NCBI GenBank assembly: GCA_051649245.1 | Contig: JBOFGS010000019.1 | Coordinates: forward strand, 1 to 64,000 | Direction of reading: 5' to 3' | DNA from: Brevinema_A sp051649245 | GTDB taxonomy: Bacteria; Spirochaetota; Brevinematia; Brevinematales; Brevinemataceae | DNA: 64,000 nucleotides | Shown: positions 17,277-26,239 of the stretch, in pieces | Position numbering within the stretch: the stretch's first letter is position 1 | Layout: every line of letters begins with the position of its first letter | Program-made: the position numbers and the translations under genes | The notes under the pieces: generated by a model | Told to the model about the DNA's origin: nothing | Databases searched by the model: none | Seen by the model: the letters and a program-made list of their open reading frames with translations, nothing else

Positions 17277-18551
17277 TTACACTAAAAATTTCAGATTACC
17301 ATCATTATCAATGACTACATTTGTTGGTTGTATTGACAAAAATTGATTTACATCTGTTTCGTTTTCGTTAAAATACACTCGGATATAATTTTCAGTATAT
17401 GCTTCACGGATTCCATTTTTTGCTGTTTCTGTCAATGCTTTATAGGTTTTTCCCAAACAGTTTGATTGTGCAAATTCCAATGCTGTTTCCTGATAGACCT
17501 GATACAAACGACTCTCTCTCTCTTTTTTAAGCGTCATAGGCAAATCTTGATATTTAAAAGAAGTAGTTCCTTCTCGCCTTGAATAAGGAAACACATGTAC
17601 TCTGGTAAATTGTGCATCCCTAATCATATTTAGTGTTTCTTGAAATTCATTTTCTGTTTCTTCCGGAAAACCAACAATAATATCAGTGGTAATCGCCGTA
17701 TCAGGACGAATTTCTCTGATTTTTTTAATCAACGATAAAAACTCATGTGTACTATATCTACGAAACATTCTCTTGAGAACGCTGTCAGATCCTGATTGTA
17801 CAGACAAATGAAAATGAGGAGCCATTTTAGGATGAGATAAACAATTTAACAATTCCGGATCAAATTCATCTGGTTGTAACGATGACAATCTAATTCTAAA
17901 ATCACCATCCATATTTAAAAGAGATTGAACCATAGAACCAAGATAGCCTTCTGATGACGAAAAATCACTAAGATTAATACCTGTGAGGACAATTTCTTTA
18001 TAATTACTGTCAAGAAGCATTTGGAATGCCTTTCGAATCTTGTCAGGATGTTGACTACGACTACGTCCCCGTGCAAAAGGAATCTTACAAAAAGAACAAA
18101 ATTTATCACAACCGTCTTGAATTTTAAGAAATGCTCTTGTTCGTTCAAATCCTGAGATTTCAGGAAATTCTGTATCATCACAACCTTCAACAAGTTTTTG
18201 GTCTATATCTAATAATGGAAGATACTCATGGATACTAAATTTTTGTTCATTTCGCAAGATAAGATCAATATAATTTTCTTCAGCTAATTCCATTCCATCT
18301 GTTGTAGCATAACAACCTGTTGCAATTACTTTTTTTCCAAGATTTTTAGCACGACGCATGTATTTTCGACCTTTGTCGTCTGCTTTTGCTGTTACCGTGC
18401 ATGTATTCACAATAACAATATCCGCATCAATCTGATCACGACAAATTTCATGACCATATTGACGAAGTTTTTGGAGTATTGCCTCACCCTCAAAGGCATT
18501 TAGCTTGCACCCCATATTGATCAAATGTATTTTTTTTGATCCTATATCCAT
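17277..18551 (-). CDS. mtaB: Threonylcarbamoyladenosine tRNA methylthiotransferase MtaB
   Basis: Radical-SAM methylthiotransferase that converts t6A37 to ms2t6A37 in tRNA. The 424-residue protein has an N-terminal UPF0004 domain (NMGCKLNAFEGE, VNTCTVTAKADDKGRK, ATGCYA) carrying cluster cysteines, the radical-SAM motif IQDGCDKFCSFCKIPFARG, then QSGSDSVLKRM and a C-terminal TRAM region. CTVTAKAD is the MtaB-type signature rather than MiaB or RimO. It starts ten bases after dxs ends and is cotranscribed with it. TsaE in this window belongs to the t6A pathway that makes its substrate. Confidence 0.9.
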   Translation of the reverse strand: MDIGSKKIHLINMGCKLNAFEGEAILQKLRQYGHEICRDQIDADIVIVNTCTVTAKADDKGRKYMRRAKNLGKKVIATGCYATTDGMELAEENYIDLILRNEQKFSIHEYLPLLDIDQKLVEGCDDTEFPEISGFERTRAFLKIQDGCDKFCSFCKIPFARGRSRSQHPDKIRKAFQMLLDSNYKEIVLTGINLSDFSSSEGYLGSMVQSLLNMDGDFRIRLSSLQPDEFDPELLNCLSHPKMAPHFHLSVQSGSDSVLKRMFRRYSTHEFLSLIKKIREIRPDTAITTDIIVGFPEETENEFQETLNMIRDAQFTRVHVFPYSRREGTTSFKYQDLPMTLKKERESRLYQVYQETALEFAQSNCLGKTYKALTETAKNGIREAYTENYIRVYFNENETDVNQFLSIQPTNVVIDNDGNLKFLV

Positions 18552-18561
18552 TATATTATTC

Positions 18562-20391
18562 CTATATGATGATATTGTTGATTAAATCATCAGGAGAGAA
18601 ACCAAAATCCTTAATTAAACCGGAACGAGAATCTGTGCTTGGAAAACTATCTCCCGTATTTTTGAGTACAATATGAAGTGATGGGTCGATTTTCATCAAC
18701 TCATAATACAAATATTCACCTATACTTTGAATACCTTCTTCTATAATAACAACAGATTTTTTTGAGGAAAGATATTGAAGCGTTTCTTCAGCAATCGGTT
18801 TGGCAAATCTCAGATGATAAAGAGCATAATTTTTACCATGATTCTGCATTAGTGTTCGTGCATCAAATGCCTCTTGATACAATGATCCAAGGATGACAAA
18901 AACACCATCTTCACCGGGTTGTAATTCAATTCCTTGCCCTAAAACAATATCTGATAAGGTGCAAGCTATTTTAGGTGCCGATTCTTTTGGGTAGCGAATA
19001 GCCACAGGAGCATTCAAGGTCATTGCGAAATCCATCATCATACCAAGCTCTTCTTCAATAAGAGGAGCCATAATGGTGATATTTGGAATCATTCGGAGAT
19101 ATGCAAGGTCAAAAATCCCCTGATGTGTTGCTCCATCACCTGGAACAAGACCAGCTCGATCTAAACAAAAAATAACATGATAATTACCGATAGCAACATC
19201 ATGGATAATTTGATCATAAGATCGTTGTAAAAAAGTCGAATAAATAGCGACAATTGGTTTTTTTCCTTGAATAGCAAGACCACTGGCACAAGTTACCGCA
19301 TGTTGTTCAGCTATTCCAACATCAATAAATCTATTTGGAAATTTTTGTGAATAAGGCACTAATCCTGTCCCTTCACGCATGGCAGCAGTAATCACAACAA
19401 CTCTTTCATCTTGCTCAGCAAGCCTCATAGCACAATCACCAAAAACCGCAGACCAAGATTTTCCTATTTGGGATGTTTGTTGAGTACCGGCAATCCCATG
19501 ATAATTAATAGGATTGATAAGTGATTCCTCATGACCTTGCCCTTTTTCAGTAATAATATGAAGAAGCAAAGGTTTTTTGCGATGTTTAACTTGCTCAAAC
19601 ATTGTTATTAATTGTTCTGTATTGTGTCCATCAAAAGGTCCAAAATAATTCACACCAATATTTTCAAAAATATTTTTATGATGATAAAATAATTTTTTCA
19701 CCGATGCTTTTAAAGCATATAATTCTCCGGCAATAGAACGACCAATAGAACTAGGACCCAAAAGATGATCAATCCGTTTTTTAAAACTAAGATACTGTTT
19801 ATTTGTTCGAATATTATTAAGATGAAGTGAAATCCCACCAACATTTTCTGAAATAGACATTTTATTGTCATTCAAAACCACAATCACAGGCAAATCACGC
19901 CACACGGCATCATTTAGTGCTTCATAAACCATACCACTTGTGAATGATCCATCTCCAATAACAGCAAGTGTCGCAGAAACATCCTTATTCATTTTTTTTG
20001 CTGTTGCAATCCCTGTAGCAATTGAAACAGATGTGGAACTGTGACCTGCATGAACAATATCATGAACACTTTCTATTGGTGAAGGAAAACCTGACAATCC
20101 GTTTTTTTGGCGAAGAGTTGGGAACAGATCCCGTCTTCCTGTGAGAATTTTATGTACATAAGCTTGATGCCCGACATCCCAAATAAAAGAATCATTTGGA
20201 GAATCAAAGACATAGTGCATTGCTATCGTCAATTCTACAACTCCTAAATTAGGTGCAAGATGACCACCGGTTTGTGTGATATGTTCGATTAAAAAATGAC
20301 GAATTTCTTCTGCTAACAAGGATAAATCAGAGATAGGAATCTTCTTCAGATCATGAGGAGAATTAATATTATTTAACAAGATATATTTCAT
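18562..20391 (-). CDS. dxs: 1-deoxy-D-xylulose-5-phosphate synthase
   Basis: Thiamine-diphosphate enzyme that condenses pyruvate and glyceraldehyde-3-phosphate, the first step of the MEP isoprenoid pathway. Landmarks are GGHLAPNLGVVELTIAMHYVF, GHQAYVHKILTGR, the ThDP motif GDGSFTSGMVYEALND with the following NDNKMSIS, and the transketolase pyrimidine domain FIDVGIAEQHAVTCASGLA. I start it at the ATG at 20391 (609 residues, KYILLNNINSP). The longer frame from 20451 begins inside the ftsH terminator hairpin and upstream of the promoter. The -10 box is only six bases before this ATG and there is no ribosome-binding site, so the mRNA looks leaderless. mtaB follows in the same operon. Confidence 0.93.
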   Translation of the reverse strand: MKYILLNNINSPHDLKKIPISDLSLLAEEIRHFLIEHITQTGGHLAPNLGVVELTIAMHYVFDSPNDSFIWDVGHQAYVHKILTGRRDLFPTLRQKNGLSGFPSPIESVHDIVHAGHSSTSVSIATGIATAKKMNKDVSATLAVIGDGSFTSGMVYEALNDAVWRDLPVIVVLNDNKMSISENVGGISLHLNNIRTNKQYLSFKKRIDHLLGPSSIGRSIAGELYALKASVKKLFYHHKNIFENIGVNYFGPFDGHNTEQLITMFEQVKHRKKPLLLHIITEKGQGHEESLINPINYHGIAGTQQTSQIGKSWSAVFGDCAMRLAEQDERVVVITAAMREGTGLVPYSQKFPNRFIDVGIAEQHAVTCASGLAIQGKKPIVAIYSTFLQRSYDQIIHDVAIGNYHVIFCLDRAGLVPGDGATHQGIFDLAYLRMIPNITIMAPLIEEELGMMMDFAMTLNAPVAIRYPKESAPKIACTLSDIVLGQGIELQPGEDGVFVILGSLYQEAFDARTLMQNHGKNYALYHLRFAKPIAEETLQYLSSKKSVVIIEEGIQSIGEYLYYELMKIDPSLHIVLKNTGDSFPSTDSRSGLIKDFGFSPDDLINNIII

Positions 20392-20397
20392 AAAAAT

Positions 20398-20426
20398 ATT
20401 ATAACATGAATACTTATAATATTCAA
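20398..20426 (-). promoter_or_regulatory. dxs promoter giving a leaderless mRNA
   Basis: Minus strand TTGAAT (20421-20426), exactly 17 bases, TATAAT (20398-20403), then six bases and the ATG. Normal +1 spacing puts the first transcribed base at or next to the A of the ATG. Confidence 0.65.
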
Positions 20427-20440
20427 CTGATAAATACAAT

Positions 20441-20474
20441 AAAAACTCCACTCTTTGATAAGGATGGAGTTTTT
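20441..20474 (-). terminator. Terminator of ftsH operon
   Basis: Ten-bp stem AAAAACTCCA / TGGAGTTTTT with a 14-base loop, beginning 17 bases past the ftsH stop. Confidence 0.8.
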
Positions 20475-20490
20475 ATTAATGATACATTAG

Positions 20491-22479
20491 TTATACTTTA
20501 GCAATATTATCAGAGACATTATCAGGATCTATTGATGGATCATTTTGATTGTCTAAATCTGTGTCATCATTTTTCTCTGACACTTCTTCTTTTGGGCGTA
20601 CCGGATAAATTTTTCTAAAAGCAGTTAAGATTGGGTATTTAGGTCTATCGACGTTACCTAAAATCTCTGTTACTTCTGTTGCGGAAATAGTTTCTTTTTC
20701 TAAGAGAACTTCTGCAAGATCAATTAGTTTTTCTTTGTGAACTTGAAGTAATTCCAGTGCTCTTTCATAACCGGTAGTAATAATGCGTTTTATTTCATGG
20801 TCAATTGCTTCATGTGTTTTTTCAGAATATGTTTTTCGAGAAGATAGATCTTTTGCTAAGAATACAGGTCCTTCACTCTCACCATACTGCACAGGTCCGA
20901 GTAAATCACTCATTCCCCATTCGCAGACCATAGAACGTGCGTATCGTGTTACATGTTCGATATCACCACGTGCACCAGCGGAAATAAATTCCCTGCCAAA
21001 CATGATTTCTTCAGCAGCACGGCCACTGAGTGCCATAACAATATTTTCTTCGACTTTTTTCTTAATATAGGAATACTTATCATTTTGTGGTAAGAAGAAC
21101 GTCACACCAAGTGCTTGACCTCTTGGGATGATGGTTACTTTATGTACGGGATCCACTAAAGGAAGCATATGACCAGCAACAGCATGGCCTGCTTCATGAT
21201 AAGCTGTGGTTAGTTTATCTTCATCCGTCATCACCATTGAGCGTCTTTCAGGCCCCATCATGACTTTATCTTTAGCAAATTCAAAATCTGTATTTGTGAT
21301 TTCTTTTCTATTTTCACGACCTGCTTTAAGGGCTGCTTCATTAGTAAGATTTTCCAAATCAGCACCGGTAAAACCGGGTGTACCTTTGGCTATTGTTTCA
21401 AGATCAACATCTTTAGCCAATTTTTTCTTTCGGCAATGAACTACTAAAATTTCTTGTCTTGCTTTCACATCAGGTCTATCAACAACAACTTGTCTGTCAA
21501 AACGACCAGGTCTTTTCAACGCAGGATCTAAAATATCGGGTCTATTTGTGGCTGCAATAATAATTAATCCTTCTGAAGAATCAAATCCATCCATCTCTAC
21601 GAGAATTTGGTTAAGTGTTTGTTCTCTTTCATCATGTGATCCACCCCAACCCGCACCTCGTGCTCGACCAACAGCATCAAGCTCATCAATAAAAATAATA
21701 GCAGGAGCTTTTTTTCGTCCATTAGCAAAAAGATCTCTTACACGAGATGCACCAACACCAACAAACATTTCGACAAACTCAGAACCAGAGACACTAAAAA
21801 ATGGCACATCAGCCTCACCGGCAACCGCTTTAGCAAGAAGTGTTTTCCCTGTTCCTGGAGGACCTACTAATAAAATTCCTTTTGGGATTTTCGCACCAAG
21901 TTCCAAGAATTTTTTAGGAAACTTTAAAAATTCTACTACTTCTTCAAGATCTTCTTTGGCTTCGTTTGCACCGGCAACATCTTTAAATGTTTTTTTATCA
22001 TTAGCATCTTTATGAAGTCTCGCCTTTGTTTTACCAAAATTCATTGCTTGTCCGGGTCCGCTACCGCCACCACCACCTCGAGCCAGCATTGACCAGAGCA
22101 AAAAAGCTCCGGCAGATGCAATTAAAATCCACCAAAAAGAACCTGTACTGTTTGTTTGGATAACCTTACCATCGATCTTAACCTTTTTTTCTCTTAATAA
22201 AGGAAGTAGTGCATTGTCATTCAAAGGCATCACGGTAATAAATTGTTCACGTTTTGTACCATTTAAGCCACTCATTAATCCTTCGATTTTTTGACCTTGA
22301 ATGCTGACAGAATGGATCTCACCTTTTTCTAACTTGTCAAAAAATGCAGAGTATTCAATAATAGAACGTGGAGCATCAAATTTATTCCATACTACAAAAA
22401 GCCCTAATGAAATCAAAAGAAAAATACCAAAGTACAAACCCTGATTATTATTTGGGGTGTTTTTCTTTTTCTTCGCCAT
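20491..22479 (-). CDS. ftsH: ATP-dependent zinc metalloprotease FtsH
   Basis: Membrane-bound AAA+ protease that degrades misfolded and regulatory proteins. The 662-residue chain has a first membrane helix (about 15-33), a periplasmic domain, a second helix (about 112-130) followed by a Gly-rich linker, the AAA domain with Walker A GPPGTGKT and Walker B IIFIDELDAVG, the second region of homology ending NRPDILDPALKRPGRFD, and the zinc motif HEAGH. An acidic, Asn/Asp-rich C-terminal tail follows. It is the last gene of a dciA-tilS-hpt-ftsH operon, the same tilS-hpt-ftsH order seen in many bacteria. Confidence 0.97.
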   Translation of the reverse strand: MAKKKKNTPNNNQGLYFGIFLLISLGLFVVWNKFDAPRSIIEYSAFFDKLEKGEIHSVSIQGQKIEGLMSGLNGTKREQFITVMPLNDNALLPLLREKKVKIDGKVIQTNSTGSFWWILIASAGAFLLWSMLARGGGGGSGPGQAMNFGKTKARLHKDANDKKTFKDVAGANEAKEDLEEVVEFLKFPKKFLELGAKIPKGILLVGPPGTGKTLLAKAVAGEADVPFFSVSGSEFVEMFVGVGASRVRDLFANGRKKAPAIIFIDELDAVGRARGAGWGGSHDEREQTLNQILVEMDGFDSSEGLIIIAATNRPDILDPALKRPGRFDRQVVVDRPDVKARQEILVVHCRKKKLAKDVDLETIAKGTPGFTGADLENLTNEAALKAGRENRKEITNTDFEFAKDKVMMGPERRSMVMTDEDKLTTAYHEAGHAVAGHMLPLVDPVHKVTIIPRGQALGVTFFLPQNDKYSYIKKKVEENIVMALSGRAAEEIMFGREFISAGARGDIEHVTRYARSMVCEWGMSDLLGPVQYGESEGPVFLAKDLSSRKTYSEKTHEAIDHEIKRIITTGYERALELLQVHKEKLIDLAEVLLEKETISATEVTEILGNVDRPKYPILTAFRKIYPVRPKEEVSEKNDDTDLDNQNDPSIDPDNVSDNIAKV

Positions 22480-22522
22480 AATTATAACTCCTTCATTTAT
22501 TTTATAATATGCTTAATAATTT

Positions 22523-23038
22523 TTATTCATAATATCCGATATAAGGAAGATTGCGTAAAAATTGATTATCATCAAAACCATAACCAATAACAAAATGATT
22601 AGGAATCTCAAACCCTATCCAATCAGCATGAATATTTACTTTACGGTTTGCTTTTTTAGATAGTAACACACAGATTTTGATCTCGCTAGGCTTATGAAAA
22701 TCTCTAATATGATTAATCAAATGCTCAAGCGTTATACCACTATCTAAAATATCGTCTACAAGAATAATTTTTTTGCCTTGCACATCTTCAGACAAATCTC
22801 TGGTGATTTTGACATGACCAGAACTTTTGTTATCTATATAGCTTTGAGTCTCAATAAAATCCATTTTCACTTTTCCTGTTAAGCGACGAAATACATCCAC
22901 ATAAAAAGGGACAGCTCCTTTAAGATTAGCGATAACAATTGCTTCATCATTACCAATATAATCATTTAATTGTTCTGCCATTTCACGTACTTTTTTCGCA
23001 AGCTGCTCTTCTGAAAACAGAACTTTTAACTCTTTCAT
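22523..23038 (-). CDS. hpt: Hypoxanthine phosphoribosyltransferase
   Basis: Purine salvage enzyme joining hypoxanthine or guanine to PRPP. The 171-residue protein has the PRPP-binding loop KIILVDDILDSGITLEHL, the flexible-loop region DFIETQSYID, and the C-terminal base-binding segment DWIGFEIPNHFVIGYGFD. Length is typical. Its ATG overlaps the tilS stop by four bases (ATGA), implying translational coupling. prs, which makes its PRPP substrate, is also in this window but in another operon. Confidence 0.95.
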   Translation of the reverse strand: MKELKVLFSEEQLAKKVREMAEQLNDYIGNDEAIVIANLKGAVPFYVDVFRRLTGKVKMDFIETQSYIDNKSSGHVKITRDLSEDVQGKKIILVDDILDSGITLEHLINHIRDFHKPSEIKICVLLSKKANRKVNIHADWIGFEIPNHFVIGYGFDDNQFLRNLPYIGYYE

Positions 23039-24333
23039 AGGATAACCTCAAATATTTTTTCAAAATACAATCCTTGTGTTGATGTTCTATGCTGTTTATC
23101 AATATAGACAAAATTTGACCCTAAAATCCCGACAATTTGATCATTTTTGATAACGACCTTTGTTTTTTGATGATCATTTCTGGGTATTTTTTTATCTTTC
23201 AAAAATTGACGCACTTTTTTTGATCCTTGACCCCAAGAAATCTTATCGTTTTCCAAAAAAGAACGTATATAGATAAAATCGTCGGGATGGTAGGACAACC
23301 CATCTCGATTGAACACAACCTTCCAATCATAAACAAAGAAAGAAGTATTATTATGCAATAAAATATTTTTTTTTTCAAGATTTTCTATCACTTTTTCAGA
23401 AATAAATCTTATTGTTCTATATTCTTTAATAAATTGACAATTATTCTTTTCATAAAGAAGAGCAAATGCCGTCATTGGATTGCTAATTATTCGCATTATA
23501 TTTCTTAATTGTTTTAAAGATAATGATGTATGAAATATTTGACAACATTTATTTTGAAGAATACGTCTTTGAATATAAGGATGTTCAGATAATAATTTAT
23601 CAACAGCACATAAATCATTCGGAAAAAGATCACGCTCACGCTCTTTAACAAATTGTTCCAAAAATTCCTCTTGTTCTTTTCGTTCCTGAGAAAAATGAAT
23701 GAGGTGCTTATTCAGATAAGGGATTCGTTTCGAAATCATAGGCAACAATTCATGCCGCACAAAATTTCGTAAATATTTTGGATTACTATTTGAAGAATCT
23801 TCGATATAATTAATATTATATTCTTTTAGATAGGAGCATATTTCTTTTTTTGAGATAGAAAGAAAAGGTCGAAGAACGTTAATATTTTTTTGATCAAGAG
23901 ATCGTTCCGATGGGATAAAGACATTGGTCATACCTCGAAATATTTTAAGAAAAACAGTCTCATGAACATCATCTGCATGATGACAGGTAACGATCTTATT
24001 GATTCCTTCTTTTTGTGCAGCTTTTAGAAGGAGTGTATAACGGACTTCTCGAGCTTTTTGTTCAAAATTAGGCATCGATAAGGATAATGGTTGTTCAGGA
24101 TTCATTACAAGACAAGAAATATTCAGCTGTTCACAAACGTTTCTCACAAACATTTCTTCATCAATACATTCGGGTCTTGTCCCATGATTAATATGAATCA
24201 CCATTAAATCATTAGTAAACTTTGCTAATGCATGGAGAAGACAAATAGAATCACTCCCACCAGAGACAGCAACAGCTATTTTTTGATGAGGATATTGTGC
24301 TAAAAATTCTTTTGCTATTGATAATATGCTCAT
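23035..24333 (-). CDS. tilS: tRNA(Ile)-lysidine synthase
   Basis: Adds lysine to the wobble cytidine of tRNA-Ile(CAU), switching its decoding to AUA. The N-terminal PP-loop ATPase domain has VAVSGGSDSICLLHAL and the following INHGTRPE, ARE-R and CHHADDVHETVFLKIFRG segments. The C-terminal third contains the substrate-binding TilS_C region (RQFLKDKKIP). At 432 residues it is normal. Four-base ATGA overlaps with both neighbours (dciA-like upstream, hpt downstream) indicate tight coupling. Confidence 0.93.
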   Translation of the reverse strand: MSILSIAKEFLAQYPHQKIAVAVSGGSDSICLLHALAKFTNDLMVIHINHGTRPECIDEEMFVRNVCEQLNISCLVMNPEQPLSLSMPNFEQKAREVRYTLLLKAAQKEGINKIVTCHHADDVHETVFLKIFRGMTNVFIPSERSLDQKNINVLRPFLSISKKEICSYLKEYNINYIEDSSNSNPKYLRNFVRHELLPMISKRIPYLNKHLIHFSQERKEQEEFLEQFVKERERDLFPNDLCAVDKLLSEHPYIQRRILQNKCCQIFHTSLSLKQLRNIMRIISNPMTAFALLYEKNNCQFIKEYRTIRFISEKVIENLEKKNILLHNNTSFFVYDWKVVFNRDGLSYHPDDFIYIRSFLENDKISWGQGSKKVRQFLKDKKIPRNDHQKTKVVIKNDQIVGILGSNFVYIDKQHRTSTQGLYFEKIFEVIL

Positions 24334-24833
24334 ACACGACCTTTATGTTGTTGATTTTTACAAATACATAAAAATTCAAACAATGCTTCATACAAATCAT
24401 CCGAAATGTTCATTTTTATTAAGCGTTTTTTGATGTGTTCTTTTTCTGATTCGGAGACTAATAATTGTGGCTTTTCTCTTTTTATTGTTTTTGTCGGTAT
24501 CTCAAGAATTTTTTTAGAAGACATCAGACGAATATCTAAAGAATGGATATGATACCGTTGGGGAATATGTTCCAAAAATTCTGCAGTTAATTCTGTCATA
24601 GCCATTTTTGTTGCGGAATCATCAACCCATATTAGTAATCGCTTGTAATATTGACCTGTTGGTTGGTTATCCTGCATTTTAGGCACATAAATACACTTTG
24701 CAACTTGACTGCGTTTTGCCATACTCTCACCAACAATATCCACCCACATAAGACGAAGTTCGGCAACTTGTCTGACGTGTTTTGGGATACGTTGCTCAAT
24801 AGCCTTGACAAAACTTTTTAAACTGGTATACAT
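24330..24833 (-). CDS. DUF721/DciA-like protein
   Basis: A 167-residue protein whose N-terminal 110 residues fit the DUF721 pattern: LRLMWVDIVGESMAKRSQVAK, then LLIWVDDSATKMAMTELTAEFL and IHSLDIRLM. DciA proteins of this family help load the replicative helicase in bacteria that lack DnaC. Whether this member does so is inference. An extra basic, helical C-terminus (from about residue 115) is present. It opens the tilS-hpt-ftsH operon and overlaps tilS by four bases. AAGGAAGGA precedes the ATG. Confidence 0.65.
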   Translation of the reverse strand: MYTSLKSFVKAIEQRIPKHVRQVAELRLMWVDIVGESMAKRSQVAKCIYVPKMQDNQPTGQYYKRLLIWVDDSATKMAMTELTAEFLEHIPQRYHIHSLDIRLMSSKKILEIPTKTIKREKPQLLVSESEKEHIKKRLIKMNISDDLYEALFEFLCICKNQQHKGRV

Positions 24834-24934
24834 AATCCTTCCTTAAAAAAAAAGCCGAATAATTATATTTTAACATAAAAGCAATCATAAAGTAAATTAT
24901 TATACATAAAAATTATCGATTTATGATAAAATCA

Positions 24935-24961
24935 TAAAGCATGTTAAAAAAAATCCGAAAA
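24935..24961 (+). promoter_or_regulatory. Sigma-28-type promoter of flgG
   Basis: TAAA (24935-24938), 15 bases, TCCGAAAA (24954-24961), close to the flagellar sigma consensus TAAA-N15-GCCGATAA. It lies about 70 bases before the flgG start. Confidence 0.65.
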
Positions 24962-25030
24962 TAAGAATGTGGCGATTTACGTTCGCACAAATGAAAGAGA
25001 AAAGCGAAAAACTTTTAGGAGGATACCGTT

Positions 25031-25825
25031 ATGATGCGTTCCCTTTGGACATCGGCTTCAGGAATGATAGGCCAACAATTTCACATTGATACCATTTCTA
25101 ATAACTTAGCAAATATCAACACCACAGGATTTAAAAAAACAAGAGCTGAATTTGAAGATCTCTTATACCAAACAGAACGTTTGGCTGGAACTCCTTCTTC
25201 CGAAGTAACACAACACCCTATCGGAATACAGACGGGTCTTGGGGTAAAAGTTTCAGGAACACAAAAATTTTATACCCAAGGTAGCTTGCAACAAACAGGC
25301 AATGTTCTTGATATTGCTATTGAAGAAGAAGGATTCTTCTCTATTCAAATGCCAGACGGATCTACAGCTTATACGAGAGACGGATCATTAAAAATTGATT
25401 CAAATAGAGAATTAGTGACCTCTCAAGGGTATCGTTTTATACCCAGAATAACATTACCGGAAAATTTTGACATCACATCACTAACGATCACTCCTAGTGG
25501 CGAAGTTACTGTGAAAATTGCTGGGGAAAATGATCCGACAAGTATTGGAAATATTACAACGCACCGTTTTATCAATCCTGCAGGACTGACAAATATCGGA
25601 GAAAATCTTGTCAAAGCAAGCCCTGCTTCTGGTCAAGCTGTTGAAGGCACACCCAGTCAAGGAGGATTTGGAGCTTTAAGACAAAGTTTCTTGGAAATGT
25701 CAAACGTTTCAGCTATTACAGAAATGGTAGATATGATTGTAGCTCAAAGAGCTTATGAATTTAATTCAAGAGCAATCCAAACAAGTGATAATATGCTTGG
25801 TTCTGCAGTTGCTTTAAAAAGATAA
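25031..25825 (+). CDS. flgG: Flagellar distal rod protein FlgG
   Basis: Forms the distal rod of the flagellar basal body across the periplasm. The 264-residue protein has the standard start MMRSLWTSASGM, the rod signature DTISNNLANINTTGFKKTRAEF, the central G-x-Y-TRDGSL motif, and the C-terminal helix MVDMIVAQRAYEFNSRAIQTSDNML. Length matches the family exactly. A strong AGGAGG precedes the first of two adjacent ATGs. It is controlled by a sigma-28-like promoter and ends at a terminator, with a small gene immediately beyond. Confidence 0.96.
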   Translation: MMRSLWTSASGMIGQQFHIDTISNNLANINTTGFKKTRAEFEDLLYQTERLAGTPSSEVTQHPIGIQTGLGVKVSGTQKFYTQGSLQQTGNVLDIAIEEEGFFSIQMPDGSTAYTRDGSLKIDSNRELVTSQGYRFIPRITLPENFDITSLTITPSGEVTVKIAGENDPTSIGNITTHRFINPAGLTNIGENLVKASPASGQAVEGTPSQGGFGALRQSFLEMSNVSAITEMVDMIVAQRAYEFNSRAIQTSDNMLGSAVALKR

Positions 25826-25838
25826 TAATAACAACAAA

Positions 25839-25868
25839 ACAAGAGAGTAATGAACTCTCTTGTTTTTA
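25839..25868 (+). terminator. Terminator of flgG
   Basis: Ten-bp stem ACAAGAGAGT / ACTCTCTTGT (25839-25848 with 25854-25863) with a five-base loop and a T tract. Confidence 0.85.
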
Positions 25869-25901
25869 TTTTAAAATGATATATTATATAAGGAGCAAAT
25901 C

Positions 25902-26081
25902 ATGGCTGACAGAAAATTTTGTAATAAAGATTTATTACCAGAATTATTAGACCTTATCTATAAATTTAAAGAATCAGAATGTATACGGCTTGGACACGAA
26001 ATCAATACCGATAATGCTGCAAAGAAATGGATTTCTCTCTATTATAACACTTGGTTCGAATCTGTAAAAAAAGAAATATAA
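25902..26081 (+). CDS. Uncharacterised 59-residue protein
   Basis: A small gene with a strong ribosome-binding site (AAGGAG, six bases before the ATG) and a clean reading frame. It begins MADRKFCNKDLLPELLDLI and continues with EINTDNAAKKWISLYYNTWFESVKKE. It is soluble, mixed charge, probably two or three short helices, with two Cys that are not in a metal-binding arrangement. It sits 76 bases after flgG, beyond its terminator, so it may have its own promoter. No family is recognised. Confidence 0.6.
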   Translation: MADRKFCNKDLLPELLDLIYKFKESECIRLGHEINTDNAAKKWISLYYNTWFESVKKEI

Positions 26082-26180
26082 ACAATCATCATTCATCTAT
26101 AAAACAGAAAATAAAATCGAAAACTTAATTAAAGATCTTATATGGATAAAAAGATATTCCGGACAGGTAGTGGAAAATAC

Positions 26181-26209
26181 TTGAAATTATAGGTCATGTC
26201 ATGTATAAT
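26181..26209 (+). promoter_or_regulatory. Promoter of the GH13-like gene
   Basis: TTGAAA (26181-26186), 17-base spacer, TATAAT (26204-26209), about 30 bases before the ATG. Confidence 0.7.
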
Positions 26210-26239
26210 ACAATATAATTAATATATTGGGGTTTGATT

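Noticed and set aside
20392..20451. Longer N-terminus for Dxs from an ATG at 20451
   Set aside because: It begins within the ftsH terminator hairpin and upstream of the dxs promoter, and adds residues not typical of the family.
21548..22015. 155-codon plus-strand frame opposite ftsH
   Set aside because: Composition is that of a reverse shadow, and ftsH is certain on the other strand.
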